26,465 nucleotides of DNA from Candidatus Dormiibacterota bacterium (GCA_003170875.1 PMYJ01000223.1:1739-28203); one strand, 5' to 3'. Counted from the first letter of the stretch, positions 1 through 7,283 are shown. The notes: generated by a model not told the origin, from the sequence alone. Program-made: numbers and translations.

Positions 1-520
1 CCCCCGCCTCGAGCCGCCCCAGGATGTGGTTGGTGGTCCCGTTGATCACCGCGGTGATCCGCCGGACCTCGTCGCCCCGCAGCGAGTCGCGGAGCACCGC
101 GAGAACCGGGATGGCGGCACCCACCGCGGCCTCGAACGCCAGCCCACCGCTCGCGGGCCGGACCGCCGCCACCAGCCGATGGCCGGCGGTGGCGATGACG
201 GCCTTGTTGGCGGTCACGACACCCAGTCCACGCTGAAGCGCGTCGACGAGCAGGGTGCCGGCCGGCTCCAGGCCTCCCAGCAGCTCCACCACGATGTCCA
301 CGTCCGGGGCCGCCACCGCCGCGGCCGCATCGGCGTCGATGGTCACCCCACGAGCGGCCAGCACGCGAGTTCGGGCCGGGTCCCGCTCCGCGACGCGACG
401 CAGCGCCAGCGGGCCGCCGCTCCGGGCTGCCAGGCGATCGGCATGCACCTCGAGCTCTCGGGCGACCGTCGCACCGACCGTCCCCGCGCCGAGCAGCGCT
501 ATTCCAAGCTCTGTGGCCAT
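1..520 (-). CDS. hom: Homoserine dehydrogenase, N-terminal part (3' end outside window)
   Basis: This gene reduces aspartate semialdehyde to homoserine with NAD(P)H, the branch point to threonine and methionine in the cytoplasm. The start is ATG at 520 and 173 codons are visible before the window edge. The first residues form a Rossmann dinucleotide-binding motif (GAGTVG at about residues 11-16). Further on are VVELLGG, the TANKAVIA segment and INGTTNHIL, which are family hallmarks; the INGTTN loop borders the substrate site. The catalytic C-terminal half and any ACT domain lie beyond position 1. No Shine-Dalgarno precedes the ATG, but TAGACT lies 9 bases upstream, suggesting a very short leader. 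The PAS-GGDEF-EAL gene ends 39 bases upstream on the same strand. Identification is firm from the motifs; completeness cannot be judged. Confidence 0.93.
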   Translation of the reverse strand, partial: MATELGIALLGAGTVGATVARELEVHADRLAARSGGPLALRRVAERDPARTRVLAARGVTIDADAAAAVAAPDVDIVVELLGGLEPAGTLLVDALQRGLGVVTANKAVIATAGHRLVAAVRPASGGLAFEAAVGAAIPVLAVLRDSLRGDEVRRITAVINGTTNHILGRLEAG

Positions 521-529
521 TGGCGGCCG

Positions 530-535
530 AGTCTA
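530..535 (-). promoter_or_regulatory. Putative -10 box of hom
   Basis: TAGACT on the minus strand fits the TAnnnT form of a -10 element and ends 9 bases before the hom ATG. No ribosome-binding site is visible, so a leaderless or near-leaderless transcript is inferred. No clear -35 is seen. Confidence 0.35.
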
Positions 536-559
536 GTCGACCGGATGATGCGGCCCGGG

Positions 560-2398
560 TCAGCCCGTCTCCGCGGGCTCCGTGCGGGGTGGGGGAGGGG
601 ATCCCGGGCGGTACCGGCTGAGCCCCGGGAAGCGCGACTGCCGGGCGAGCAGGCGAAGCAGAGGGATCACCGCTCCCGACGGTACCGGGTCGCCCCACAG
701 GCCCCCCTCGGCGGCATCGCACCCGAGTCGCTGGATCGAGGTGCGTGCCGCCTCGTCATCGACGCCGGTGGCGATGACCGTGAGGTGGAGGGCATGGGCC
801 AGCTCCACGATGCCGCGCACCGCCGCAGCTTCCACGCCCTCGCGGCGTGCCGAGGCCACCAGCGAGCCGTCCAGCCGCAGCTCGGCGAAGGGCAGAGCGC
901 GGAGGCGGAGCAGCGAGGTGGAGTCGGAGCCGTAGTCGTCCAGAGCGACACCGACCCCCATCTTGGCGAGAGATCTCAGGACCGGAGCCTCCATCGAGAG
1001 CGTGGTGTTCTCGTCGACCGTGATCGAGAGGAACGCCGGCGGCACGCCCCACCGCTCCAGAAGGCCGCTCACAGCGCGCGGGAGCTGGCGGTCCTGGATG
1101 TTGCGCCCGGCGATCTTGACGTTGACCCGCAGGGCGTGGCCCTGATCACGCCAGTGCGCCTGCTGCTCGATGGCGAGCCCCAGCACGCAGCGGGTGAGCG
1201 GCCGGATGATCTCCGTCTCCTCCGCGGCCGGGACGAACTGGTCCGGGGTGAGCAAGCCGTGGCGCTGGTGGCGCCAGCGCACCGTCGCGTCCAGGGCGAG
1301 CAGCGCCGAGTCGGTGAGGCGCACCACCGGCTGGTAGAAGAGTTCCAGCTCCTGGTTGTCGATCGCCTTCCTCAACTCGGCGAGGCGCACCGCCCGGTCC
1401 TCGATCTCGGACGTGTCATCAGCGGGCGTGTAGACGCGCCACCCTCGGCGAGCCTGCTTGGCCGCTTGGCGGGCGACCTCGGCATGGGTCATCAGGGTCT
1501 GCGGGTCGCCGCCATGGTCGGGGAAGTTTGCGATGCCGATGCTGATCCCGGCCTCGAGGGAGTGCGCGTCGACCGTCACCGGCTCCTTGAAGGCGGCGAG
1601 CACCTGGCGGGCGATCCGCGCGCTCGCCGCCGGGGTGGCGCTGCCTCCCGGGATGATGGCGAAGTCGTCGCCTCCCAGCCGCGCCACGACGTCGGTCGCC
1701 CTGAGGGTCCGGCGGAGCCGCTCGGCGACGACCACCAGGAGGCGGTCCCCCACGCCGTGGCCGAGGCTCTCGTTGACCTCCGCAAACCGGTCCAGGTCGA
1801 GGAGGAAGACGCTGAACGGGGCTCGCCGCGCCGCGGCGACCTCCAGGCGGGCGAGGAGCGCCTCCCGGAACTGCCGGTCGTTGGGAAGCCCGGTCAGGCT
1901 GTCGTGGAGGGTCTGGTGAAGCAGTGCGGCCGACTGGGCGCGGACCTCGGACATGTCGCGCACGACGACGATGCGACCCTCGCCATCGGCGACGAGGCGG
2001 CTGTCCACCTGCGCCGAGAAGCTGGTACCGTCGCGCCGGAACGCCGCCACCTCGGCCTGGCCCGGTCCGCTACCAGCCATCGGCAGATCGGAGGCACCCG
2101 GCCGGAAGGCGGGCAGCAGCTGCTCGACGTGGCAGCCGGTGAGGGTGCCGTCCGCCGCTCCGAAGAGCCGGTGGGCCGCCCGGTTGGCCAGGGTCACCTG
2201 ACCGTCGCCGGCCAGGATGAGGATGGCCTCGGTCACCGCGTCCGCCACCGCCCGGAGCCGGGTCGCGGAGGCGCTCAGGTCGGCGGCCCGCTCCTCCAGC
2301 CGGTTGCGATCGCGTTGGAACTGTCGCGCGACGACGGCGCAGGCCGCCACCAGGGCGATGAGGAGCAGGACGACGAGCAGTGCGACTTCAACGTTCAT
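560..2398 (-). CDS. Membrane-anchored PAS-GGDEF-EAL protein with degenerate EAL domain
   Basis: A 612-residue cyclic-di-GMP signalling protein. Residues 3-24 form one membrane helix, followed by a basic/coiled stretch, a PAS sensor domain (about 45-155), a GGDEF diguanylate cyclase domain (about 160-325) and an EAL-type domain (about 335-585). The GGDEF signature reads GGDDF at 242-246, and an RxxD inhibitory site (RATD, 233-236) sits five residues before it. In the EAL domain the signature is DAT (370-372). The usual metal-ligand Glu of the EITE segment is Thr (460) and AEGVE is ATGVD (543-547), while the Asp-Asp pair (487-488) remains. Phosphodiesterase activity is therefore doubtful; the domain may only bind ligand. 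The GGDDF change also makes cyclase activity uncertain. An upstream in-frame GTG at 2554 exists, but ATG 2398 starts the hydrophobic anchor directly and is preferred. TAGTGT lies 13 bases upstream as a possible -10 box. Confidence 0.93.
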   Translation of the reverse strand: MNVEVALLVVLLLIALVAACAVVARQFQRDRNRLEERAADLSASATRLRAVADAVTEAILILAGDGQVTLANRAAHRLFGAADGTLTGCHVEQLLPAFRPGASDLPMAGSGPGQAEVAAFRRDGTSFSAQVDSRLVADGEGRIVVVRDMSEVRAQSAALLHQTLHDSLTGLPNDRQFREALLARLEVAAARRAPFSVFLLDLDRFAEVNESLGHGVGDRLLVVVAERLRRTLRATDVVARLGGDDFAIIPGGSATPAASARIARQVLAAFKEPVTVDAHSLEAGISIGIANFPDHGGDPQTLMTHAEVARQAAKQARRGWRVYTPADDTSEIEDRAVRLAELRKAIDNQELELFYQPVVRLTDSALLALDATVRWRHQRHGLLTPDQFVPAAEETEIIRPLTRCVLGLAIEQQAHWRDQGHALRVNVKIAGRNIQDRQLPRAVSGLLERWGVPPAFLSITVDENTTLSMEAPVLRSLAKMGVGVALDDYGSDSTSLLRLRALPFAELRLDGSLVASARREGVEAAAVRGIVELAHALHLTVIATGVDDEAARTSIQRLGCDAAEGGLWGDPVPSGAVIPLLRLLARQSRFPGLSRYRPGSPPPPRTEPAETG

Positions 2399-2511
2399 TC
2401 GCTTCGCGCCGACACTACCTGACCGCCGCCGTCTGCTCGCGACGGAGAGGTGACGGTGCGACGGAGAGTCGGTGCAGCGGCGGACACCGGCCGCGTCCGG
2501 CCGGTGGTACG

Positions 2512-3006
2512 GTGGCAGACAGCCATGGCACCCCAGAGCTCCCCGCCGCTCCACCCGTGATCGAGGCCAGCGCCGACGTCACCGTGCCGGTCGGGCGAGA
2601 GGAGGCGTACGCAGCCCTCTCCGACCTGGAGCACGCCGACTGGCTCCCCGGCGTGAAGGCTCTCGCGCACATCGGTGGCCCCGCCCAGGGGGTGGGCGCG
2701 CGCTATGAGGTCGAGGCGGGCATCTCCGGGCGCCACCTCCGCGGAGTGCTGGAGTGCACCGAGGCGATCCATCCGGAGCGCACGGTCATGACCCTGGAGG
2801 ACGGTCTCGACCTCACCATCACCGGCACGGTCCGCCCGGTGAGCGGAGGCTGCCGGGTCGAGCTCACCGCGCGCTACTCCGTCGGCAAGGGCCTCACCGG
2901 CCGTGCCATCGAGCGGGCCAGCGCGGGGGCGGCGCGCCGGGAGGTGTGCCGGGCCGTCGAGCACTTCGCGGCCCAATTCGGCCGCAAGGCGCCGGCCGGC
3001 GTCTGA
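2512..3006 (+). CDS. SRPBCC (START-like) ligand-binding family protein
   Basis: About 164 residues with the helix-grip pattern of the SRPBCC superfamily: an N-terminal strand (ASADVTVPV), a helix with the typical EEAYAALSDLEHADWLPGV signature, alternating strands through the middle, and a long C-terminal amphipathic helix. Polyketide cyclase, CoxG and coenzyme Q-binding Coq10 families share this fold. The ligand cannot be predicted. The start is uncertain: GTG 2512 and GTG 2557 both precede the domain and neither has a good Shine-Dalgarno; the frame is open back to 2380 but would then overlap the divergent GGDEF gene. It ends 49 bases before the sigma-like gene on the same strand, so the two may be cotranscribed. 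Confidence 0.8.
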   Translation: MADSHGTPELPAAPPVIEASADVTVPVGREEAYAALSDLEHADWLPGVKALAHIGGPAQGVGARYEVEAGISGRHLRGVLECTEAIHPERTVMTLEDGLDLTITGTVRPVSGGCRVELTARYSVGKGLTGRAIERASAGAARREVCRAVEHFAAQFGRKAPAGV

Positions 3007-3055
3007 GCCCGGGTCATGGGCAGGTTCTCCCTCCCGGTGGGGTGCTGACCCTGCC

Positions 3056-3667
3056 ATGAGCGTGCGGGACGACGACACCGAGCTCGATGCACTGGCCGCC
3101 CAGGTCCGTGCCCATCCCAAGCTCTCCACCGAGGCCGTGGAGGCTCTGACCGCCGCTGCCGGCGGAGGCGATCGGGACGCTCACGCCGCCCTGGTCGAGC
3201 ACTCGCTGGGCCCCGTGCTCGCCGAGGCGGTCGCTCACCGCGGCCGCGGGGTGGAGGTTCTCGACCTCTTTCAGGAGGGGTCGCTGGCCGCGCTGGTGGC
3301 GGTCGAGGAATACGTCGAGCGCAGCGGCGGAAGTGCCGGGTTCGTCGACTACGTCCGCCGCGTCGTCAACCGTCATCTCGACCACGTCATCGAGGAGCAC
3401 GAAGCCGCGGCTGCCGAGGCCGCCGAGCTGGTCGAGGACACCCGCCTCCTCGGCGTGGCTCGGGCGGCGCTCCGCCGGCAGACCGGCCGCGTGCCCACCG
3501 AGACCGAGCTGGCGGCGGTGCTCCTCTGGTCCCCCGAACGAGTCGAGCTCATCTCCGGGATCCTCGACAACGCCCGCTCCGAGTTCGACTCGGACATCGT
3601 CCAGTACCTGGACGATGCCGACGACGACGGTGACGACGGAGCGCACGGCGCCGGGGAGGAGGAGTAG
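3056..3667 (+). CDS. Sigma-70-like protein lacking region 4
   Basis: A 203-residue protein whose order of motifs follows a group 1/2 sigma factor. A region 1.2-like helix set (LSTEAVEALTAAAGGGDRDA, about 23-42) leads to a helix ending HRGRGVEVLDLFQEGSL, matching region 2.1-2.2; DLFQEG (70-75) corresponds to the DLIQEG core-binding motif. Next comes a weakened region 2.3-2.4 (FVDYVRRVVNRHLDHVI, 96-112), where the aromatic pair used for promoter melting is missing. A region 3-like segment follows (TGRVPTETELAAVL, 143-156, then WSPERVELI), and last an acidic tail rich in Asp and Glu. No region 4 helix-turn-helix is present. It could bind core RNA polymerase through region 2.2 without recognising a normal promoter. 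The ATG has a modest GGTGGGG about 10 bases upstream. The family resemblance is clear by eye; the function is inference. Confidence 0.72.
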   Translation: MSVRDDDTELDALAAQVRAHPKLSTEAVEALTAAAGGGDRDAHAALVEHSLGPVLAEAVAHRGRGVEVLDLFQEGSLAALVAVEEYVERSGGSAGFVDYVRRVVNRHLDHVIEEHEAAAAEAAELVEDTRLLGVARAALRRQTGRVPTETELAAVLLWSPERVELISGILDNARSEFDSDIVQYLDDADDDGDDGAHGAGEEE

Positions 3668-3711
3668 GGCCGCTTCCTGGGGTGCGGGCTCCCGCCAGCG
3701 CCGCGCCGCTC

Positions 3712-4920
3712 TCAGGTCTCGCGGAGATCCTCGTGGCGCCAGTCGAGGTCGCGCAACTCCGGAGCCGGCGCACCGCGGTGGACCGCGCCCGGGCCGAAGC
3801 GGCGCTGGAGCGCGTCGAGGGTGGCGTCGAGGCGGCGCTCGCGGGCCGCGCGCGGTGCGCTGAAGAGGTCCAGCTGCGCCGCATTCTCCAGGTTGTGGAC
3901 ACCGACCCCGATGAGGCGGACCGGCCGATCTGCTTGATGGGACGCCGCAAGGAGCGCGATGGCACCGGACGTGATCGCCGCGTCACTGTCGCTTCCCCCA
4001 TCGAGGGAGCACTGCCGCGTCAGGGAGGTGAAGTCGGCGTAGCGGAGCTTGAGGCTGACGGTCCGGGCGCTCAGCCCCGCGGCCCGCAACCTTCTCCCCA
4101 CGTCGGCGGAGAGGTGTCGGACGCGGTCACGGAGCTGGCCGGCGTCCACCACGTCCCGATCGTAGGTTTCCTCGCGGGAGATTGACTTGGTGGCGCTCGG
4201 GGGCGTCACCGGTGAGGTGTCGATCCCCTGGGCGCGGCGGGTCAAGGAGTGGGCTGCGACCTTGCCCAGGCGTCGCTCGAGCAGCGCCGCCGGATGCCCG
4301 GCCAGTTCGCCCAGGGTGCGGAGTCCCAGCCCGGCGAGGGTGCTCGCCGTTGCCGGGCCCAGCCCGGGGAGCGTGCGGAGCGGAAGGGGCCGGAGGAACC
4401 CCCTCTCCTCGCCGGGCCGTACGACGACGAACCCTCGTGGCTTGCGCAGATCGGAGGCGATCTTGGCGACGGTCTTCGAGGTGGCGATCCCGAAGCTCGC
4501 GTGGAGCCCCGTCTCGGCGAGGATCTCGTCGCGGAGCTGGGCCGCCATCTCCTCCGGGTCGCCCGGGGTGTCGGTCACGTCCAGGTACGCCTCGTCGAGG
4601 GAGAGGGGCTCGACCAGAGGGGTCAGGGCTCGTGCCAGGGCAAAGATCCGAGCCGACGCCTGCCGATACGCCGGGAAGTCGACTGGAAGAACGGCGGCCG
4701 CGGGGCAGAGGCGCACCGCCCTTCCCAGCGGCATCGCGGATTGCACCCCGTAGCGGCGCGCTTCGTAAGAGGCGGCGGAGACCACGGCCCGGGCGGTGCG
4801 CCCATCTCCGCCACCGCCGACGATCACCGGCCGTCCGCGCAGCTCAGGACGCCGCTCCTGCTCCACCGACGCGTAGAAAGCGTCGAGGTCGAGGTGGATG
4901 ATCGCCCGCACCCAGCCCAT
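3712..4920 (-). CDS. dinB: DNA polymerase IV (Y-family translesion polymerase)
   Basis: A 402-residue error-prone polymerase that bypasses damaged template bases. The palm metal ligands are visible: Asp11 in HLDLDAFYASVE and Asp109-Glu110 in PLSLDEAYLDVT. Tyr16 occupies the steric-gate position. The thumb helix-hairpin-helix (LRTLPGLGPATASTL, about 182-195) and the little-finger domain (about 245-355) follow. QLDLF at 349-353 matches the beta-clamp-binding consensus, but lies about 50 residues before the C-terminus rather than at its end. The length is somewhat above the 350-370 usual for the family because of the basic/acidic tail after the clamp motif. No lexA-type operator was recognised upstream. 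The gene is convergent with the sigma-like gene, 44 bases apart. CAGAAT 6 bases before the ATG may be a weak -10 box. Confidence 0.95.
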   Translation of the reverse strand: MGWVRAIIHLDLDAFYASVEQERRPELRGRPVIVGGGGDGRTARAVVSAASYEARRYGVQSAMPLGRAVRLCPAAAVLPVDFPAYRQASARIFALARALTPLVEPLSLDEAYLDVTDTPGDPEEMAAQLRDEILAETGLHASFGIATSKTVAKIASDLRKPRGFVVVRPGEERGFLRPLPLRTLPGLGPATASTLAGLGLRTLGELAGHPAALLERRLGKVAAHSLTRRAQGIDTSPVTPPSATKSISREETYDRDVVDAGQLRDRVRHLSADVGRRLRAAGLSARTVSLKLRYADFTSLTRQCSLDGGSDSDAAITSGAIALLAASHQADRPVRLIGVGVHNLENAAQLDLFSAPRAARERRLDATLDALQRRFGPGAVHRGAPAPELRDLDWRHEDLRET

Positions 4921-4926
4921 GAGCCG

Positions 4927-4932
4927 ATTCTG
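4927..4932 (-). promoter_or_regulatory. Weak putative -10 box of dinB
   Basis: CAGAAT on the minus strand ends 6 bases before the dinB ATG. It matches the A and final T of the -10 consensus but not the first T. It is listed because the same start-proximal arrangement recurs elsewhere in the window. Confidence 0.22.
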
Positions 4933-5000
4933 TCGCTCGCGCGTCCCCAGCGGGTGAACGGGGAGGTTGGGGCCCCGGGGCTGAGCCGCCGGAATGCCGG

Positions 5001-5273
5001 CTAGCCGGCCGCGCCGGAGGGCCGGCGGGCCGCGAAGTCCCGGATGTCGTCCTCGGTGAGGTAGCCGGCCGCGATCAGCAGCTCAACGTAGCTCACGCCC
5101 AGGTGAGGCGCGGCTCGGCGGAGCACCCACGGCGGGGGGTTGTCCTTGTTCTTGTTGACCGCCTGGTAGAAGTAGATCTGGTTGAGGTCGCAGAGCAGCG
5201 CAAGGCGGTGCAGCGAGATGCCGCGCAGGCGACATCTCTCGATCAGGTAATCCCGGAAGGCGGCATCCATCAT
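5001..5273 (-). CDS. Small XRE-like helix-turn-helix protein
   Basis: A 90-residue protein. The region CRLRGISLHRLALLCDLNQI resembles the first helices and recognition turn of Cro/C1-type HTH domains, and HLGVSYVELLIAAGYLTEDD resembles the closing helices seen in XRE regulators (LL-x-AAGYL). The recognition helix contains an aromatic NQIYFYQAV segment, which is unusual, so DNA binding is inferred. AGGAAG (plus-strand positions 5278-5283) precedes two consecutive ATG codons with 4 and 7 bases of spacing; the second, at 5270, may be the true start. It is the last gene of the Nudix-to-HTH set, 25 bases after the HAD stop codon. Targets are unknown. Confidence 0.75.
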   Translation of the reverse strand: MMDAAFRDYLIERCRLRGISLHRLALLCDLNQIYFYQAVNKNKDNPPPWVLRRAAPHLGVSYVELLIAAGYLTEDDIRDFAARRPSGAAG

Positions 5274-5298
5274 CTCGCTTCCTGCTTGATTTCTCGGG

Positions 5299-6084
5299 TC
5301 AACGGGATGTGTCGTCGCCTAAGACGCTACCACGGTTGTCCCCGTCCTGTGGCGGGAACAGCAGTTCGACCAGGTCGGAGAGCCGGTCGATCACCGCGTC
5401 CGCGTCGCCCGGCCCGGGGTCGTCCCGATGCTCCCGGGTCCGGATGGTCGCCATCCCCGCCGCACGCGCGCCGGCGATGTCCGCGCGGCGGCGGTCTCCC
5501 ACCATCGCGCAGCGGTTCGCCTCGACGCCCAGCGTGCCCAGGGCGGCGGCGAAGATCTGGGGCGCGGGCTTGCGCCAGCCGACCTCGCTGGAGAAGGTCA
5601 CGCCGTCGAAGAGGGCGGCCAGGCCGAGGTGCGCGAGCTGGGCGTGGAGGCTGCGGGCACGATAGGGGGCGTTGGAGCAAATGCCGAGGCGGAGGCCGCG
5701 CCCCTTCAGCTCCTCCAGGGTGTCCACCGTCGCCGGTGGAACGGCGACTCCCTCCCACCAGGCCTGCTGAACCAGCGCGGCGACCTCGTCGCTGAGCTCA
5801 TCGGAGAGCGGGATGCCGAGCGAGGCGTACGCGGCCCGCTCCTCCGCCACGGCATCGATCTCCCTCAGGTCGCCGGCCGCCTCGTGGCGTGCCACCGCAT
5901 CCTCGACGCGGTCGTGCACCTCGGCGAGCAGCGTGGCGGCCGATGGAACCGGACCCACCCCGGCCGCGCGGAGCCGACGGACGACCTCCTCGTGTGCCGC
6001 CAGCAGGGCATCTGATGGGCGGGAGAAGGTGACCAGGGTCAGGCCGTAGTCGAAGAGCAGCGCCTGGATCGCCGCCCCGGCCAT
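5299..6084 (-). CDS. HAD-superfamily hydrolase with altered motif I
   Basis: A 261-residue HAD fold protein with a helical cap at about residues 20-110. Motif I reads LLFDYGLTL: the nucleophile Asp12 is present, but the second Asp of DxD, usual in phosphatases, is Gly14. Motif II is CSNAP (Ser137), motif III is GWRKPAP (Lys172), and motif IV is VGDRRRADIAGA (Asp197, Asp202). Family members without the second Asp include dehalogenases and phosphonatases, so a simple phosphatase role is not assured. The start ATG shares one base with the stop codon of the preceding gene (TGATG), indicating translational coupling. The substrate is unknown. Confidence 0.88.
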   Translation of the reverse strand: MAGAAIQALLFDYGLTLVTFSRPSDALLAAHEEVVRRLRAAGVGPVPSAATLLAEVHDRVEDAVARHEAAGDLREIDAVAEERAAYASLGIPLSDELSDEVAALVQQAWWEGVAVPPATVDTLEELKGRGLRLGICSNAPYRARSLHAQLAHLGLAALFDGVTFSSEVGWRKPAPQIFAAALGTLGVEANRCAMVGDRRRADIAGARAAGMATIRTREHRDDPGPGDADAVIDRLSDLVELLFPPQDGDNRGSVLGDDTSR

Positions 6085-6467
6085 CAGCGGGGCTGCTGGC
6101 CGCGTCCGGGTCCGCCCCGCCGCTTCCTCCCCGAGACCCTTCTCCGCCGGCGCCGCCCGGAGCCGCCAGGCGCCGCCGAGCGGGCAAAGCGGTCGTAGAA
6201 CGTCTTCGAGGGGTGAGCCTCGGTGGAGAGTCGAGCCGTCGCTCCGGGCGCCGCCTGGACCCGGGCCGCGTACTCGCCGAGCAGCGCCTCCAGGGGGCGC
6301 TTGTCGCTCGCCGACGGGGACGCGGTCTCCGCCCAGGGCTGGGCGGTCGAGGTCTCAGCCTCCGGGGATGGTGCCTCCTCCTCGCCGGGGACCGAGTCGA
6401 TCAGCTCCTTGATCGCGCGGGCGACCACGTCGTCCGAGCTCCCCGCCCCGTTGGCTCGGCCGCTCAT
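6084..6467 (-). CDS. Unknown basic-tailed protein between Nudix and HAD genes
   Basis: I do not recognise this 127-residue protein. The N-terminal third is a possible helix (DDVVARAIKELIDSV) followed by an acidic Ser/Glu/Pro-rich linker. The middle (RPLEALLGEYAARVQAA) looks helical, and the C-terminus is very basic, with a run of six arginines and a final GRKRRGGPGRG segment. Such a tail could bind nucleic acid or be disordered. Its ATG overlaps the Nudix stop (ATGA) and its stop overlaps the HAD start (TGATG), which supports real translation as the middle gene of a coupled set. No signal peptide or membrane helix is seen. Confidence 0.7.
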   Translation of the reverse strand: MSGRANGAGSSDDVVARAIKELIDSVPGEEEAPSPEAETSTAQPWAETASPSASDKRPLEALLGEYAARVQAAPGATARLSTEAHPSKTFYDRFARSAAPGGSGRRRRRRVSGRKRRGGPGRGQQPR

Positions 6468-7036
6468 GCCGGGGTCGAGCTCGGCCCGCGGGCGCCTGCC
6501 CCCACGTGGAACCCGGCCAGGGCGAGGCCGGCGATGGTCTTCATGTCAACGGCGTCCTCAGCGATCAGGCGGCCGGCCTCGGACTCGGTGAAGAGCTGCG
6601 CGATCACGTGCTCGTCCGGGTCGGGGTGCGTCGCGCCGGGGCTGAGGCGGCGTGCCGCGAAGAGGTGGAGCAGCTCCCCGCTGTACCCCGGCGCGACCGG
6701 ACCGGCGGCGAGTCGCTCCCAGATCTCTGCCGTGTACCCGGTCTCCTCGGCCAGCTCGCGGCGGGCCGCCGCCTCGGGCTCCTCGCCCGGGGTCAGGGTG
6801 CCCGCTGGGATCTCCCACAGCGCCCTGCCGACGGCGTGGCGCCACTGGCGCACCAGCACGACGCGGCCGTCGGCGTCCGTTGCCACGATTGCGACAGCCC
6901 CGGGGTGCTCGATGATCTCCCGCCCGGCGAGATTGCCGTCGGCGGTCTCCACGGTGTCGTCGTGGACGGTGAGCAAGCGGCCCTGGAACACGGTTCGCCG
7001 CTCCACCGGGTGCTCCCGGAGCAAGTCGTCGGTCAT
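6464..7036 (-). CDS. Nudix hydrolase, ADP-ribose pyrophosphatase-like
   Basis: A 190-residue Nudix protein that likely hydrolyses ADP-ribose or a related nucleoside diphosphate sugar. The full Nudix box (G-x5-E-x7-REL-x-EE-x-GY) spans about residues 79-101 and carries the REL and EE metal ligands. It is preceded by VLVRQWRHAVGRALWEIPAG, whose RQ-R..-WE-PAG pattern is typical of the ADP-ribose pyrophosphatase subgroup. I chose ATG 7036; the frame extends to a GTG at 7129, but that part looks non-coding and would overlap the promoter of the divergent cell-wall gene. No Shine-Dalgarno is present; CAGACT lies 7 bases upstream. It heads the coupled set Nudix, unknown, HAD, HTH. Confidence 0.93.
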   Translation of the reverse strand: MTDDLLREHPVERRTVFQGRLLTVHDDTVETADGNLAGREIIEHPGAVAIVATDADGRVVLVRQWRHAVGRALWEIPAGTLTPGEEPEAAARRELAEETGYTAEIWERLAAGPVAPGYSGELLHLFAARRLSPGATHPDPDEHVIAQLFTESEAGRLIAEDAVDMKTIAGLALAGFHVGAGARGPSSTPA

Positions 7037-7043
7037 GGTCGGA

Positions 7044-7049
7044 AGTCTG
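7044..7049 (-). promoter_or_regulatory. Putative -10 box of the Nudix gene
   Basis: CAGACT ends 7 bases before the ATG and is followed by TCC. The same hexamer plus TCC occurs 8 bases before the lipoprotein start at 17406. A leaderless transcript is inferred. Confidence 0.3.
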
Positions 7050-7112
7050 ACAGCAGCCGCACGGGGGCGGTCACGAAGGGGCCGAGGGCCGCCGCTCGCC
7101 GAGCCGCTGTGG

Positions 7113-7118
7113 TAGGGT
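7113..7118 (+). promoter_or_regulatory. Putative -10 box for the structured leader and cell-wall gene
   Basis: TAGGGT fits TAnnnT and would place transcription start near 7125, giving a leader of about 165 bases before the ATG at 7292. No convincing -35 is visible. Confidence 0.4.
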
Positions 7119-7127
7119 GCCCGGGTC

Positions 7128-7255
7128 ACGGATCGATCCGATCGCGTCCTGCACGGCGGGAGTTGGCCCCGCCGGTCCGAGGCCCACCGCCGTAACCTCG
7201 GTGGAACGGAGACCTAGCTTCGCCGTCCTCCACCAGTCGTGCAGAGAAGCGACGC
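7128..7255 (+). ncRNA. Structured 5' leader, candidate riboswitch upstream of cell-wall hydrolase
   Basis: The leader can form an outer helix of 7144-7155 (GCGTC plus CTGCACG) with 7238-7255 (CGTGCAG, six unpaired bases, GACGC). Inside it are a 6-bp hairpin 7155-7160/7168-7173 (GGCGGG/CCCGCC) and a 6-bp hairpin 7177-7182/7196-7201 (CCGAGG/CCTCGG); the second competes with a CCACCG/CGGTGG pairing. A 12-base palindrome (CGGATCGATCCG, 7129-7140) precedes them. GGATCG, CCGAG...TAACCTCG and GGAGA, in that order, recall parts of the c-di-AMP (ydaO/yuaA) riboswitch, a class known upstream of cell-wall hydrolases. However, the GGGGUGAAUC-like and GCUAAC core blocks are missing or changed. I therefore call it a structured leader with only partial resemblance. 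Confidence 0.45.
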
Positions 7256-7275
7256 GGGGGGCGGTCGGGGCGGTC

Positions 7276-7283
7276 AGGGGAGA
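7276..7283 (+). promoter_or_regulatory. Ribosome-binding site fixing the cell-wall hydrolase start
   Basis: AGGGGAGA lies 8 bases before ATG 7292 and supports that start within a long leader. Confidence 0.6.

Noticed and set aside
26..2422. A 798-residue plus-strand open frame
   Set aside because: It is antisense to hom and the PAS-GGDEF-EAL gene. Its product is low-complexity Arg/Gly/Pro/His text with no domain, as expected from high-GC codon bias.
2380..2511. N-terminal extension of the SRPBCC protein from GTG 2380
   Set aside because: It would overlap the start of the divergent GGDEF gene, is Arg/Ser-rich without structure, and lies outside the SRPBCC fold.
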